This document shows, piece by piece, positions 34,151 to 43,837 of a DNA stretch of 50,144 nt. Each line of letters opens with the position of its first letter. The first letter of the stretch is position 1. Location of the stretch: positions 1 through 50,144 of the forward strand of contig JAFUXI010000012.1 of the NCBI GenBank assembly GCA_017470995.1, given 5' to 3'. Below the pieces are notes generated by a model. The model did not search any database. It was not told the origin of the DNA and saw nothing but the letters and a program-made list of their open reading frames with translations. The DNA comes from Spirochaetales bacterium (GTDB lineage Bacteria; Spirochaetota; Spirochaetia; Sphaerochaetales; Sphaerochaetaceae). The position numbers and the translations under genes were made by a program.

Positions 34151-35385
34151 TCTTTTCCTCCTTTCCGATATCCGATTAGTAAAGACAGTACAACACAAAT
34201 TACGAAAACAAGTACGCAGACAAGGGACACGAGACCGAACCCATATCCATGAGAAAGAATTTCTCCGAAAACCATTGGACAGAGAAAACCACCGCAAAAT
34301 ACAGATACACCCATTATTATACCGTTAGCACTTCCACTTAGTTCTGGAGGAAGAACCTTCCCTGGAATAACATAGATGAACAGAGAGACAGTGGAAGCAG
34401 CCCAATTGCCAAGAATCATCAAGAAAAAGACACTCAATGTTTTGCCTGGGAACAAAACCATTGAGAGAGGAGCCAATGAACAAATTGCAAAAACTACAGC
34501 CATTACACGATGAGCCTTGAGACGATCTGCCAACATCGGAACAATCAGGCTTACCGGTATGTAAATCAACCCCATTATCGAAAGAATTGTCCCTTTCCTT
34601 TCTGTGTTGGCCATGCATATATCAGTCAAATAGACAGGCCCAAAAATCGTCAGATACATTTTGCCAGCAGTCTCAAACACTCCAATCAAAAGACATAACA
34701 CAAAAGTACGATTTGAAAGAAGAACACGAAGAGATGAGAAGAACGTATTTCCTTTTTCTGGTGTTTTAATAATCGGATATGAAACCTCTTTAACGGTCAG
34801 CTGAATTAACGCTCCGATTAAAAGTAGGACTCCACCGGTGAACAAGAAAGACCCTCTCCAAGAAAAAGAAAGAACCAAAAAAGCAAGAATCAAAGGCCCC
34901 AAGGTGCTGGAAATGACTGCTGACCCGCAAGAAATGAATCCACTTCGTGCACCAAAATCATTTTGGACAATACTCTTCTTCACAATCGAAACCATCATCG
35001 ATAGGCTTGCACCAATGCAACAGCCACACAGCAACCTATATACAAGAATCAGATAGAAACCGTTTGCAAATGCTGTCAGTATTGAAAGAATTCCTGCGAT
35101 TATGAGTAACGGACCAAGAAGAACACGCCTTTTGCCAATTCGATCTGCTATCACTCCCAAAGCAATTGACGAAAAAGCTTTTGTACACCATATGGAAGAA
35201 CTTAGTACTGAGTACTGAGATACACTTATACCGAGTTCTTTCATTATCACATCAGAGATGTATGAGACACTACTGGCATCCAACGAAACCATTCCATAAG
35301 CAACAAAGAAAAGAATGCAAATGTAATTCAGATAAACACCATCTTTTCTTTTCTCTTTATTTGACGAGGATAATTGTCCAAACAT
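34144..35385 (-). CDS. MFS transporter
   Basis: About 413 residues, twelve hydrophobic segments in two sets of six. GVIADRIGKRRVLLGP after helix 2 is the major-facilitator loop motif (DRxGRR-like). An oxalate/formate or sugar-acid antiporter subfamily is possible, but the substrate cannot be read. I prefer ATG 35385; a TTG lies three codons upstream. It is 18 bp after the stop of the second ABC ATPase gene. Two importers in one operon suggest uptake of two forms of a substrate, or uptake and export. Confidence 0.88.
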   Translation of the reverse strand: MFGQLSSSNKEKRKDGVYLNYICILFFVAYGMVSLDASSVSYISDVIMKELGISVSQYSVLSSSIWCTKAFSSIALGVIADRIGKRRVLLGPLLIIAGILSILTAFANGFYLILVYRLLCGCCIGASLSMMVSIVKKSIVQNDFGARSGFISCGSAVISSTLGPLILAFLVLSFSWRGSFLFTGGVLLLIGALIQLTVKEVSYPIIKTPEKGNTFFSSLRVLLSNRTFVLCLLIGVFETAGKMYLTIFGPVYLTDICMANTERKGTILSIMGLIYIPVSLIVPMLADRLKAHRVMAVVFAICSLAPLSMVLFPGKTLSVFFLMILGNWAASTVSLFIYVIPGKVLPPELSGSANGIIMGVSVFCGGFLCPMVFGEILSHGYGFGLVSLVCVLVFVICVVLSLLIGYRKGGKEW

Positions 35386-35403
35386 CAGAAGCAATTCTCT
35401 CTT

Positions 35404-36387
35404 TCACTTTATGATATGGCAGGCCACAAAATGATTATCACCATGTTGAGCCAATTCAGGCTTCTTTTGCTTACATTCCTCCGTTGCATAAATACATCTG
35501 GGATGGAAAGGGCAACCACTTGGTGCGTTTATGGGGCTTGGAACTTCACCCTGAAGAGTTATCCTTTCCCTCTTTTTCTCCACATCATAGTCCGTTACGG
35601 GAACAGCCGATAGAAGGGCTTTTGTATACGGATGGAGAGGGTTGTCATATAGTTCTGTAGCTTCTGTAATCTCAACGACGTTTCCCAAATACATTACTGC
35701 AATTCGATCACTGATATGCCTTACGACAGCAAGATCATGAGCAACGAACACATATGTCAGTCCCAGTTTTTTCTGAAGTCTGATGAAAAGATTGATTATT
35801 TGAGCCTGTATACTGACATCAAGAGCTGAGACAGGTTCATCACATACAATCAGTTTGGGATTACAGGCCAAGGCCCTGGCAATGCCAAGACGCTGTCGTT
35901 GTCCTCCGCTCATCTCATGTGGATATCTATCCTTCATACTGGCATCAAGCTCGACAAGCTGTAGAAGTTCATCTACTTTAGCATCGACTTCAGATAAAGA
36001 CAACTTGCAATTTTTATCGGTTGTTATGGCCTCTCTGACAATTGAGCCAACAGACTGTCTTGGATCAAGAGAGCTATACGGATCCTGAAATATCATCTGC
36101 ATTTCACGACGATATTTAGACATCTCCTTTTCTGTATAGCTTGTTATGTCCTCTCCGTTGTAGATTACTGTTCCAGCTGTAGGCTTATAAATTCTCAGGA
36201 TGCTTCTTCCAACAGTTGTCTTCCCGCAACCGGACTCACCAACGAGACCAAATGTTTCCCCTTCTCTTACAGAAAAAGATACTCCATCAACCGCCTTGAC
36301 GACTCCGGCTTTCATCCCGAACGCTCCCTTGAAAATAGGGAAATGCATCTTAAGATCATTAACCTCAAGTAGAGTATTGTTCTTCAT
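35404..36387 (-). CDS. Oligopeptide/dipeptide ABC transporter ATP-binding protein (OppF type)
   Basis: 327 residues. Walker [10 protein letters not shown], signature [15 protein letters not shown], Walker [13 protein letters not shown], and the C-terminal oligopeptide motif with Cys in [14 protein letters not shown] and a Cys-His at the end. It overlaps the OppD-type gene by 4 nt. OppF and OppD form the ATPase heterodimer of peptide, nickel or oligosaccharide importers. Confidence 0.94.
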   Translation of the reverse strand: MKNNTLLEVNDLKMHFPIFKGAFGMKAGVVKAVDGVSFSVREGETFGLVGESGCGKTTVGRSILRIYKPTAGTVIYNGEDITSYTEKEMSKYRREMQMIFQDPYSSLDPRQSVGSIVREAITTDKNCKLSLSEVDAKVDELLQLVELDASMKDRYPHEMSGGQRQRLGIARALACNPKLIVCDEPVSALDVSIQAQIINLFIRLQKKLGLTYVFVAHDLAVVRHISDRIAVMYLGNVVEITEATELYDNPLHPYTKALLSAVPVTDYDVEKKRERITLQGEVPSPINAPSGCPFHPRCIYATEECKQKKPELAQHGDNHFVACHIIK

Positions 36388-37388
36388 CGGCTTCCTCTCA
36401 TATCAAGATGGCATGCAACCAGATGCTTTTGACCAACATCCACCGGTCGAAGTCCTGGCATAGAGGCATTCATACAGTCCTCAGTTGCGTAAGGACAGCG
36501 GGGACAAAATGCACATCTATCTGGAAGATTGATAACAATCGGAGGAGCGCCCTCAATCGGAACCAAGGCCTTTCCCTTTTCATCACTCAGATTCGGAACA
36601 CTTTTAAGCAATCCGATTGTATAAGGATGCATCGGATGCTTCATTATCTCCTCAGTTGTTCCTGATTCAATTATCTTTCCGGCATACATGACATAGATTC
36701 TATCGGCATATCGGGTGACAAGACCGAGATTATGCGTGACAACAATCATCGCTTTCTTTAAACCCTTGACAATAGACATCAGTAATTCCATTACTTGAGC
36801 TTGGGTTGTTACATCAAGTGCTGTCGTAGGCTCATCAGCAATAATGAGGCTGGAATTGCAAGCGATGGCTATGGCAATCATTACGCGCTGTCTCATTCCT
36901 CCACTCATTTCGAACGGATAATTCTTCATTCTTGCCTCTGGTTCGGGAATACCGACTTTCCTCAGCGCTTCAACACCCTCGGCCCACGCCTCTTTTCGTG
37001 AGACATGCTTATGAACTCTGATAACCTGAGAAAGTTGCTGCCCGATTGTAAAAACAGGATTAAGTGACGTCATAGGTTCCTGAAAGATCATAGAGATTTC
37101 TGCTCCTCTGATTGCTCGAATCTCTTTTGATTTTTGGCCATATTTCAGCAAGTCCTTTCCTTTATAAAAAACTTCACCGCCAAGAATCTTTCCCGGAGGC
37201 GTCTGAACAAGCTGAAGAACCGACATTTGGGTCACAGATTTTCCGCACCCTGATTCTCCTACAATTGCAACAACTTCTTCTTCATCCACATGGTACGAGA
37301 CATCGTTTACCGCTTTAACCTCCCCTGCGCTGGTGAAGAATGAGGTTCTTAGGTTTTTTACAACAAGCAACGGGGTTTTATCCTGCAT
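36384..37388 (-). CDS. Oligopeptide/dipeptide ABC transporter ATP-binding protein (OppD type)
   Basis: 334 residues. Walker [11 protein letters not shown], signature [15 protein letters not shown] (the M-R-Q-R form usual for OppD/DppD), Walker [13 protein letters not shown], and a Cys-rich C-terminus [14 protein letters not shown]. The ATG at 37388 begins one base after the permease stop, with AGAGGAAAA upstream; the longer frame to 37424 runs inside that gene. It forms a pair with the next gene. Confidence 0.94.
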   Translation of the reverse strand: MQDKTPLLVVKNLRTSFFTSAGEVKAVNDVSYHVDEEEVVAIVGESGCGKSVTQMSVLQLVQTPPGKILGGEVFYKGKDLLKYGQKSKEIRAIRGAEISMIFQEPMTSLNPVFTIGQQLSQVIRVHKHVSRKEAWAEGVEALRKVGIPEPEARMKNYPFEMSGGMRQRVMIAIAIACNSSLIIADEPTTALDVTTQAQVMELLMSIVKGLKKAMIVVTHNLGLVTRYADRIYVMYAGKIIESGTTEEIMKHPMHPYTIGLLKSVPNLSDEKGKALVPIEGAPPIVINLPDRCAFCPRCPYATEDCMNASMPGLRPVDVGQKHLVACHLDMRGSR

Positions 37389-37389
37389 A

Positions 37390-38244
37390 TTACAATTTTC
37401 CTCTAAGTCTAGGATCCAAAGCATCTCTCAAACCATCTCCGAGAATGTTGAAAGCAACAACAACAAGCATAATACAAAGGCCCGGAAGAATTGCCTGCAT
37501 CGGATGTAGGATAAGAACTTCATAACTTTCAGAAACCATCCCTCCCCATGTTGGCGTAGGAGGAACTATTCCAATCCCAAGGTAACTCATTGAAGCCTCA
37601 AGCATCATAGCCGTGCCGAGATTCATCGTAAAAAGAACAATCAGAGATGGGAAGCAGTTGGGGAGGATGTGCTTCAATATTATCTTTCTGTTAGACTGAC
37701 CTATCAGCTTTGCTGCAAGTACGTAATCGTTCTTTTTTTGCGAAAGAACAAGCCCGAAGACAAGCCGTATATATGTCGGAACCAGTGATATTCCTATCAC
37801 CATGACAACTCCGAACACGCCGTCTCCAAAGAGTAATGAAAGTACAAGAGTCAAAACCAATGGGGGAATTGAAAGCTCGGCATCAGCTATCCTCATAATG
37901 AGCTGGCTGATAAAGCCTTTGAAAAAACCGGCAATCAAGCCAAGAACAAGACCAATCACAGCTGCAACAAGACTTGAGAGCAAACTTGCCAGCAGAGAAA
38001 TTCTCGCTCCATATGCAAGTCTTGTAAGGATATCTCGTCCCAGTTTATCTGTTCCAAAAGGATGTTCAGCTGAAGATGCAGCATACTTGTTCGAGACGTT
38101 CTGCTCATACGGGCTGTACTTTGTAATCAAAGGGGCAATAATTGCAATAAGAATAAACGAAAGCAGTACAACAAAACTGATTACAGATAATACACCACGG
38201 TTAAAGAAAACTTTGAAGCGTTTCTTTACATTGCTAAGATTCAT
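37390..38244 (-). CDS. Peptide-type ABC transporter permease (OppC/DppC type)
   Basis: 284 residues, about six membrane helices. EHPFGTDKLGRDILTRLAYGARISL near residues 60-85 is the hallmark of DppC/OppC permeases. The EAA loop near residues 180-200 (YVLAAKLIGQSNRKIILKHILPN) contacts the ATPases. A GGAGG site lies 12 bp before the ATG, within the end of the preceding gene. Confidence 0.93.
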   Translation of the reverse strand: MNLSNVKKRFKVFFNRGVLSVISFVVLLSFILIAIIAPLITKYSPYEQNVSNKYAASSAEHPFGTDKLGRDILTRLAYGARISLLASLLSSLVAAVIGLVLGLIAGFFKGFISQLIMRIADAELSIPPLVLTLVLSLLFGDGVFGVVMVIGISLVPTYIRLVFGLVLSQKKNDYVLAAKLIGQSNRKIILKHILPNCFPSLIVLFTMNLGTAMMLEASMSYLGIGIVPPTPTWGGMVSESYEVLILHPMQAILPGLCIMLVVVAFNILGDGLRDALDPRLRGKL

Positions 38245-38253
38245 TCTCTATGT

Positions 38254-39204
38254 CTACCTCCAGGACTCTCTGATCTTCGGATCAACAACTCCATAAAGGA
38301 GATCGACAACGAAATTGCACCCGACTGTTATCATTGACAGAATAAGAACGCAACCTTGAATGATTAGATAATCTCTGTTACCTACTGCAGTCTTCAGCAG
38401 AAGGCCGATACCAGTGATATTGAAAACCTGCTCTACAATCACTGACCCTCCCAGAACAACACGAACCTGAAGAGCAATCATTGTTATAACAGGAATTAGT
38501 GCATTTTTTAGTGAATGTTGAAGAATAACCGTTCGCTCTGGGATGCCATTGGCGCGAGCGGTTCGTACATAGTCTTGATTTATAACTTCAAGAAGATTTG
38601 CTCGTGTATGTCTGTTGATTGAGGCAATCAAATGAATTGCAAGACAGACCACAGGCATTATAGCCCTTCTTACGAATTGAGTAAAATCGGCACTTGGAGC
38701 CGTATATCCTTGAATCGGCAAAAGATGAAGCTTCAAACCGAAAAGAAAAATACCAAACACGCCCAACCAGAACTCAGGCATACCGACTGCAAGGGTAGTG
38801 CATATCGTGAGAATCTGATCAACAAACTTTCCACGTTTGATTGCACTTATTATCCCTGACAACAATCCCAGAGAAACAGAAAGAATAAGAGCTGGAACAC
38901 CCAATGAAATAGTTTTAGGCAATCGCTCAGAAATAATTCTTGAAACCGGTCTGTGTTCTACAATCGACATACCGAAATCGCCATGAAGGATTCCTTTTAT
39001 CCAAAGGACATATTGAGTTGTAATCGGTTTATCAAGATTCATCTCAGCACGAAGAGCATCCACGGCAGCTTGATCAGCTTCTTCTCCAAGCGCAATCCGG
39101 GCAGGATCTCCGGGCAAAATATGAATTATTGAAAACGAGAAGACAGTTACAATGAAAATAATGATGAGGGAGATACCAAGCCTTTTTACGATATAACCCA
39201 GCAT
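38254..39204 (-). CDS. Peptide-type ABC transporter permease (OppB/DppB type)
   Basis: 316 residues. It starts MLGYIVKRLGISLIIIFIVTVFSF, with HILPGDPARIALGEEA, as in DppB/OppB proteins. The EAA loop is YVRTARANGIPERTVILQHSLKNALIPVI. The ATG at 39204 has GGAGG 7 bp upstream. A strong stem-loop separates it from the upstream binding-protein gene. Confidence 0.93.
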   Translation of the reverse strand: MLGYIVKRLGISLIIIFIVTVFSFSIIHILPGDPARIALGEEADQAAVDALRAEMNLDKPITTQYVLWIKGILHGDFGMSIVEHRPVSRIISERLPKTISLGVPALILSVSLGLLSGIISAIKRGKFVDQILTICTTLAVGMPEFWLGVFGIFLFGLKLHLLPIQGYTAPSADFTQFVRRAIMPVVCLAIHLIASINRHTRANLLEVINQDYVRTARANGIPERTVILQHSLKNALIPVITMIALQVRVVLGGSVIVEQVFNITGIGLLLKTAVGNRDYLIIQGCVLILSMITVGCNFVVDLLYGVVDPKIRESWR

Positions 39205-39226
39205 TAATAATCCTCCATACAATGAT

Positions 39227-39255
39227 GTGCACCTGCCCGGCGTGGGCAGATGCAC
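39227..39255. repeat. Intercistronic stem-loop between binding-protein and permease genes
   Basis: GTGCA (39227-39231) with CTGCCC (39233-39238) pairs with GGGCAG (39244-39249) and TGCAC (39251-39255), leaving a 5-nt loop and one C-A mismatch. No U-run follows on the minus strand, so it is more likely an RNA-stability element than a terminator. It sits exactly where the tctC/tctB stem-loop sits in the other transporter operon. Confidence 0.72.
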
Positions 39256-39273
39256 GACTTAATTCAACTTTTT

Positions 39274-40827
39274 TTACTTGTCAAGCCAAGCAGTCCAAAG
39301 TGTTGCGGTAGAAGCTCCGACAGCAGAGATGTTTGCATCATGAAGTTTCGGAGAAACTACTGTAACCATGTAGTTCGTGACCATAGCCTTCAGCATGCAG
39401 TACTCGCCGAAAATCTTCTCCTGAACACCCTGCCAGAGCTTATCAGACACTGATCCATCTGCAGATACAGCTTCCACAATTGCAGCCTCTAGATCATCAG
39501 GATGAAGCAGAGATGTAATGCCGAGAGCAGCAGTAAGATTCTGCCTGAAGTTGGCATTAATCTGTGATGCTGGTCCATTGGCCATGAGGTTAGTATGGAG
39601 AAGCATGTCATCTGTCCAACCGTTGATTGCTGTTGAGAAAGCAGCAGTATCAAGAGGCTTGATTTCAAGGTTGATTCCAACCTTTGCAAGCTGTTCCTTG
39701 ACAATCTGTGCAGTTGCAGTTCTTGTCGAAAGAGTCTGACATGCAAGAGTCAGCGTAAGCCCGTTCTCATATCCAGCTTCCTTAAGCAAAGCCTTTGCCT
39801 TCTCTGGGTTATATGCATATCCATCGAACTCATTGCTGTAGAAAGCTCCTCCGGGAATGCCGTACTGGGTAACAGCAATTCCATGACCTTCGAACACTCC
39901 TTTATATACCTCGTCACGGTCAATTGCATAAGCAATGGCCTGTCTGACTCTGATATCCGAGCAAGGCTTGTTCGTATCCGTGCAGTTGAAGCAGATTGCA
40001 TAGTTGAAATCAGCAATATCTGAGTTGGTAACAACATACCCCTTTGTTCCGAGATAATCAGCGATTGTGTAGTCGGTGGGCCAGATGACCTGCACATCAC
40101 CTGCCTCGAGAGCAGCCTGTGCAACAAGGTCTGTGTTATAAACCTCAAGTGTCACCGTATCAAGATACGGTTTACCCTGCCAGTAATCGTCAAATCTCTC
40201 GAATTTCATTGAAACACCACGCTCCCAGCTGACAAACTTGAAAGCTCCGGTTCCTACAGGATTCTCGCGGATATAATCAGGCCCATACTTCTCGTAAGCA
40301 ACCTTCGATCCCATCCATCCTGCCTGACGCATGAGAGAATATGGAATAAGACTGTCCCAATATGAAAGATGAAGGATAACTGTATAATCATCTACGACCT
40401 CAACAGACTCGAGACTCTTGAGGAAGGCACCTGCTTGAATTCCGTTTTCTTTGTAGAGCTCAAGGTTCCACTTACATACTTCGGCATTGAAATCCGAGCC
40501 ATCGTGAAACTTTACACCTTTCTTGAGGTGAAGAGTATACGTCAGAGCATCCTTATTCTCATCATAACTCTCGCACAGAAGAGGCTCAGGCTTACCCTCT
40601 GAATTGACAGTAAACAGCCCTTCGTAGCAGATCATTGCATACTTGTGCTCGTTTACGGCTCTCATCTCAGTTATAAGCATTGTATTTGCGTCACTTGAAA
40701 TGGCAATATGGAGATCGCCACCTTCCTTGGAACCAGCTGCGGATTTTCCAGCCTCAGACGAACCAGCTGCGAATGCAGCACAAATCGCCAGCAATGCAAC
40801 AAGAACAATCATCAAAGATTTCTTCAT
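39274..40827 (-). CDS. ABC transporter substrate-binding protein, family 5 (peptide/opine/nickel type)
   Basis: 517 residues. A signal peptide of about 21 residues ends AAFAAGSSEAG, the spirochaete-like motif. The mature protein has the family 5 pattern TYTLHLKKGVKFHDGSDFNAEVCKWNLE and PVGTGAFKFVSWERGVSMKFERFDDYW. Family 5 proteins bind peptides, glutathione, nickel or sugars. It lies upstream of the permease and ATPase genes of one operon and has an AAGGAG site. Confidence 0.94.
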   Translation of the reverse strand: MKKSLMIVLVALLAICAAFAAGSSEAGKSAAGSKEGGDLHIAISSDANTMLITEMRAVNEHKYAMICYEGLFTVNSEGKPEPLLCESYDENKDALTYTLHLKKGVKFHDGSDFNAEVCKWNLELYKENGIQAGAFLKSLESVEVVDDYTVILHLSYWDSLIPYSLMRQAGWMGSKVAYEKYGPDYIRENPVGTGAFKFVSWERGVSMKFERFDDYWQGKPYLDTVTLEVYNTDLVAQAALEAGDVQVIWPTDYTIADYLGTKGYVVTNSDIADFNYAICFNCTDTNKPCSDIRVRQAIAYAIDRDEVYKGVFEGHGIAVTQYGIPGGAFYSNEFDGYAYNPEKAKALLKEAGYENGLTLTLACQTLSTRTATAQIVKEQLAKVGINLEIKPLDTAAFSTAINGWTDDMLLHTNLMANGPASQINANFRQNLTAALGITSLLHPDDLEAAIVEAVSADGSVSDKLWQGVQEKIFGEYCMLKAMVTNYMVTVVSPKLHDANISAVGASTATLWTAWLDK

Positions 40828-40861
40828 AAAATACTCCTTTTTAGGGCACCGCCCAATGATA

Positions 40862-41752
40862 TTATTTCTTATAGAACTTACGTTCTAAATCGAACCACTT
40901 TGCAGCATCAAAGCCACGAAGCTCTGACTGCTGTTCCGGCGTCAGACCGCCCATGTCATCAAGATCTGAATAAACGGCACTCTTGTTCTTGAAGTTCTCA
41001 AGTCCATATCTGACCATTCCTGCCATTGCAGCCTTCTGAAGATAATGAATGGTGACGAGATTGAAACCAAGTTTATAAACTTCATCGATATTGACATCTG
41101 GAATTCCATCATGGGAGAAAAGATCCGGGTACATCTTCCATCCGGGAACCTTAGCTGCTATTTTTTTGCAGTCATCAATTGTCTTGATTCCTACAATCAT
41201 TGTCATATCTGCACCTACATCCAGAGCCCTCTGACATCTCTCGATTGCGGCATCCAATCCCTGTGAGAATTTTGTTTCAGTCCTTGCTATTACTATGCAG
41301 TCCGAACCTCTTGTAGCAGCCACAGCAGCCTTGACTTTTGCAAGCCACACCTCGACGGGGACAGTGCCTTCATTTTTCTTGTCTACAGTCATACGGTCCC
41401 AACCGTGAACTCCGGTCGTATCCTCGATACTGAAACCTACAGCTCCAGCCTTTTGAAGCCTACATGCTGTTCTGTATACATTGAGAGGACCTTCTCCATA
41501 TCCATTGTCAGCATCAACGAACAGAGGAAGATAGGTGTAGTCTGCAATTCTATTGACAGCCCAGCATAATTCATCAAGCGACATTGCTCCAATATCCGGA
41601 AGCCCAAGCATACTATTCTGAGTTGTTCCTCCGCTAAGGAACACACCATTGAACCCACAGAACTCAACAGTTCTGGTTGACATGCAGTCATGGACACAAG
41701 GAGCAAAAACCTGTTCTTTTGATAGAATTTCTCGTATGTTGCCCTTAAACAT
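40862..41752 (-). CDS. PEP mutase/isocitrate lyase family enzyme (copy 2)
   Basis: 296 residues. The PEP mutase/isocitrate lyase superfamily site reads VDADNGYGEGPLNVYRT (metal Asp), then FSIEDTTG and VIARTETKF. The KKCGH motif of isocitrate and methylisocitrate lyases is absent, so it is not one of those; oxaloacetate decarboxylase, phosphonopyruvate hydrolase or a C-C lyase of another 2-hydroxyacid are all possible. It is a tandem paralogue of the gene upstream, 15 bp away, with GGGAGG before the ATG. Confidence 0.88.
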   Translation of the reverse strand: MFKGNIREILSKEQVFAPCVHDCMSTRTVEFCGFNGVFLSGGTTQNSMLGLPDIGAMSLDELCWAVNRIADYTYLPLFVDADNGYGEGPLNVYRTACRLQKAGAVGFSIEDTTGVHGWDRMTVDKKNEGTVPVEVWLAKVKAAVAATRGSDCIVIARTETKFSQGLDAAIERCQRALDVGADMTMIVGIKTIDDCKKIAAKVPGWKMYPDLFSHDGIPDVNIDEVYKLGFNLVTIHYLQKAAMAGMVRYGLENFKNKSAVYSDLDDMGGLTPEQQSELRGFDAAKWFDLERKFYKK

Positions 41753-41767
41753 TTTATCCTCCCTTTA

Positions 41768-42667
41768 TTATTTTGGAACATCACAGAACTGACGTTCCAG
41801 TTCAAACCATTTTTCAGGGTCGAATCCACGAACAACCTTCTCTTCCTGCTCGGAAAGACCTGCAAAATCATGAGTGTCGGAATACACAGCGTTCCTGTTC
41901 TCAAAATCATGCTTCGCAAAATCGTACATGCCATACATTGCGCCTCGTCCAAGCGCATGCATAGTTACAAAGTTGAATCCCAAATCATAGATTTCATCCA
42001 ATTCAACATCAGGAACTCCGTTCTTGGAGAACAGATCCGGATACATCTTCCAACCAGGAAGAGACTTGGCAATTTGCCTACACTGATCAATCGTCTTAAT
42101 CATCACAATCGTTGTCATGTCAGCACCGGCTTCCATCGCCTTGCAGCAACGCTCAATAGCTCCATCAAGTCCAATAAGCGGAAGGCCCTCACAGCGAGCA
42201 ATAAGAACACAATCCTTATCTGCAATCGCGTCTTTTGCCGCCCTAATTTTGGCCAGCCAGGTTTCTTCCGATTCCAATGCCTGATATTCATCGTTGTACA
42301 CCATACGACCCCAGCCTCTAACGCCGGTCGTATCTTCAATGGTCAATCCTTTTGCACCGGCTTTTGTCAATCGGTAAGCGCACCGATATGCATTAAGCGG
42401 TCCTTCTCCCATACCGTTCTCTGCATCAATAACCAAAGGAAGATCAGTCATATCGGTGATTCTCTCTGTTATCCAGACAAGTTCATCCAGAGAGAGAAGC
42501 CCAAGATCCGGATAACCCGCCATCGATCTGCTAGTCATACCGCCAGAAAGAAGCATGCCGTTGTAACCGCACAGTTCTACCATTTTTGCAGACATACAGT
42601 CATGAACGCATGGTGCAAAAACCTGTTCTGTAGCAAGAAGTTCCTTAAAAGTTTTCTTTCCTTCCAT
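41768..42667 (-). CDS. PEP mutase/isocitrate lyase family enzyme (copy 1)
   Basis: 299 residues, clearly paralogous to the next gene (shared QVFAPCVHDCMS start, GWKMYPDLFS and the C-terminal GFDxxKWFxLER). The metal-site block reads IDAENGMGEGP, with Glu where copy 2 has Asp, and the ARTE segment is ARCEG. This suggests different substrates or a heteromer. The two may act in sequence or as subunits. An AGAGGAAA site precedes the ATG, 12 bp after the ketopantoate-reductase-like gene. Confidence 0.86.
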   Translation of the reverse strand: MEGKKTFKELLATEQVFAPCVHDCMSAKMVELCGYNGMLLSGGMTSRSMAGYPDLGLLSLDELVWITERITDMTDLPLVIDAENGMGEGPLNAYRCAYRLTKAGAKGLTIEDTTGVRGWGRMVYNDEYQALESEETWLAKIRAAKDAIADKDCVLIARCEGLPLIGLDGAIERCCKAMEAGADMTTIVMIKTIDQCRQIAKSLPGWKMYPDLFSKNGVPDVELDEIYDLGFNFVTMHALGRGAMYGMYDFAKHDFENRNAVYSDTHDFAGLSEQEEKVVRGFDPEKWFELERQFCDVPK

Positions 42668-42679
42668 TGTTTCCTCTAC

Positions 42680-43600
42680 TCAAATACCATTGTTCTTATT
42701 TTCCAGTGCATGAATGCACTTCACCACCATTTCATGATAAGGAACCGCAATACCCTGTACATGTGCTGCCTCCACTACGCTTCCGCTGATGGTGTCCACC
42801 TCGCTTTTCCTTCCGTCCCTGATATCCGCATAAATCGATGTATATCCGTTAGGTGCGTTGATACACACCTTCTCGACATCGTTTATAACTTCTTCAAGGT
42901 CAAAACCCAACCCGAGCGAATTGGCAACCTCAACGGCTTCTTTGCACAACTGCCGCATCATCCTGTTAGCCTCGGGATCCGTATGTATGAATCCCAACGG
43001 AACCTGATATATAGCTGTAAGCGAACTTGCCGCCGTATTGGTGAACATCTTCTTCCAGATCTGCTTCTGGACGTTATTCTCGGTATGGCACTCGAATCCG
43101 CATGATGTGAAATTCTCCGCAATCTTCTGAAGACACTCGGATTCTCCATCCAGGAGCCCGATGCTTGTAACTCCGCTTCCGCCGTGACTAACGAAACCGG
43201 GCTCGATGACAGAGCTGTTATGCTGAGTGGAACCGATGATTACATGCTTTCTGTCCGCGAACTTAAGCAGCTTGCTCTCATGCCCTGCCCCATTCTGGAG
43301 GGTCATGAGATATGTGTCGGGACCGATCAGGCCTTTGTTTCCCTCAAGGGCGGAGATTGTAAACATTGATTTTACGAAGACGACGATGAGATCCTGAAAA
43401 CCGATTCCGGCAGAGTTGGACACTGCTTTCGGGTGGCAAAGGATGACACTGTCGTCCTTTTCCCTGATTCTGACACCCTGTAAGTTTACGGCATGGACCA
43501 TGACCTCATTCACATCAACGACCGTCACGTCATTATTCCGTGACAGATATCCGCCGAAGAGTGAGCCCATCGCACCTGCACCTAAAACAGTTATCTTCAA
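42680..43600 (-). CDS. Ketopantoate reductase-like dehydrogenase (copy 2)
   Basis: 306 residues, about four fifths identical to copy 1 at 29.7-30.7 kb, with the same GAGAMGSLF motif and WKKMFTNTAASSLTA block. The start is TTG at 43600: GGAG lies 6 bp upstream, while the ATG two codons earlier abuts that GGAG. First gene of the long operon that runs to the MATE gene, with the same operator and promoter as copy 1. Expected reaction: NADPH-dependent reduction of a 2-oxoacid, or oxidation of a hydroxyacid. Confidence 0.86.
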   Translation of the reverse strand: MKITVLGAGAMGSLFGGYLSRNNDVTVVDVNEVMVHAVNLQGVRIREKDDSVILCHPKAVSNSAGIGFQDLIVVFVKSMFTISALEGNKGLIGPDTYLMTLQNGAGHESKLLKFADRKHVIIGSTQHNSSVIEPGFVSHGGSGVTSIGLLDGESECLQKIAENFTSCGFECHTENNVQKQIWKKMFTNTAASSLTAIYQVPLGFIHTDPEANRMMRQLCKEAVEVANSLGLGFDLEEVINDVEKVCINAPNGYTSIYADIRDGRKSEVDTISGSVVEAAHVQGIAVPYHEMVVKCIHALENKNNGI

Positions 43601-43640
43601 TGCCATCTCCTGAAAGGCCGTCACCTAGTTACAAAAAAAA

Positions 43641-43656
43641 TTGCAACCGATTTCAA
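43641..43656. promoter_or_regulatory. LacI-type operator, site 2
   Basis: TTGCAACCGATTTCAA, identical to site 1, about +9 to +24 from the predicted start of the long operon. Confidence 0.75.
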
Positions 43657-43671
43657 CCTTTACTGAAAATA

Positions 43672-43699
43672 GTATTGCATGGCTTTTCCGAAAGCGCAA
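43672..43699 (-). promoter_or_regulatory. Promoter of the long catabolic operon
   Basis: TTGCGC (43694-43699) and CAATAC (43672-43677) with a 16-bp spacer, a near copy of the promoter at 30730-30757. Confidence 0.6.
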
Positions 43700-43779
43700 G
43701 CCTTTTTTCCGAATCTTTCTGGTATTCGCTGTGAGGGCACATTCGCCGCAAGTTTGTGATTAAATTATCAACCACTTGG

Positions 43780-43808
43780 TTGCTATTCTAATCATTATTG
43801 ATTAAAAT
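43780..43808 (+). promoter_or_regulatory. Promoter of the fic gene
   Basis: TTGCTA (43780-43785) and TAAAAT (43803-43808) with a 17-bp spacer; it overlaps the first of two 14-bp direct repeats and a TAATCA/TGATTA dyad (43789-43804). AAGGAGG (43839-43845) lies 5 bp before the ATG at 43851. Confidence 0.55.
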
Positions 43809-43837
43809 AAGGCAAAAGTTATCGCTATTCTAATCAT
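43782..43837. repeat. Two 14-bp direct repeats around the fic promoter
   Basis: GCTATTCTAATCAT occurs at 43782-43795 and 43824-43837, 42 bp apart (four helical turns). The first copy overlaps the -35 box and is part of the dyad TAATCA-TTAT-TGATTA; the second is just upstream of the ribosome binding site. They look like paired operators for a self-regulating protein, possibly Fic through its C-terminal winged helix. Confidence 0.6.

Noticed and set aside
41870..43105. 411-aa open frame on the plus strand
   Set aside because: It spans the antisense of a PEP-mutase-family gene and the ketopantoate-reductase gene; composition rich in His, Cys and Arg, no start signal.
43681..43705. GGCTT...AAGCC followed by a T-run, like a plus-strand terminator (also near 30740-30766)
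   Set aside because: No plus-strand gene ends there. On the minus strand it is the A-run and -35 region of the two duplicated promoters, a better reading.
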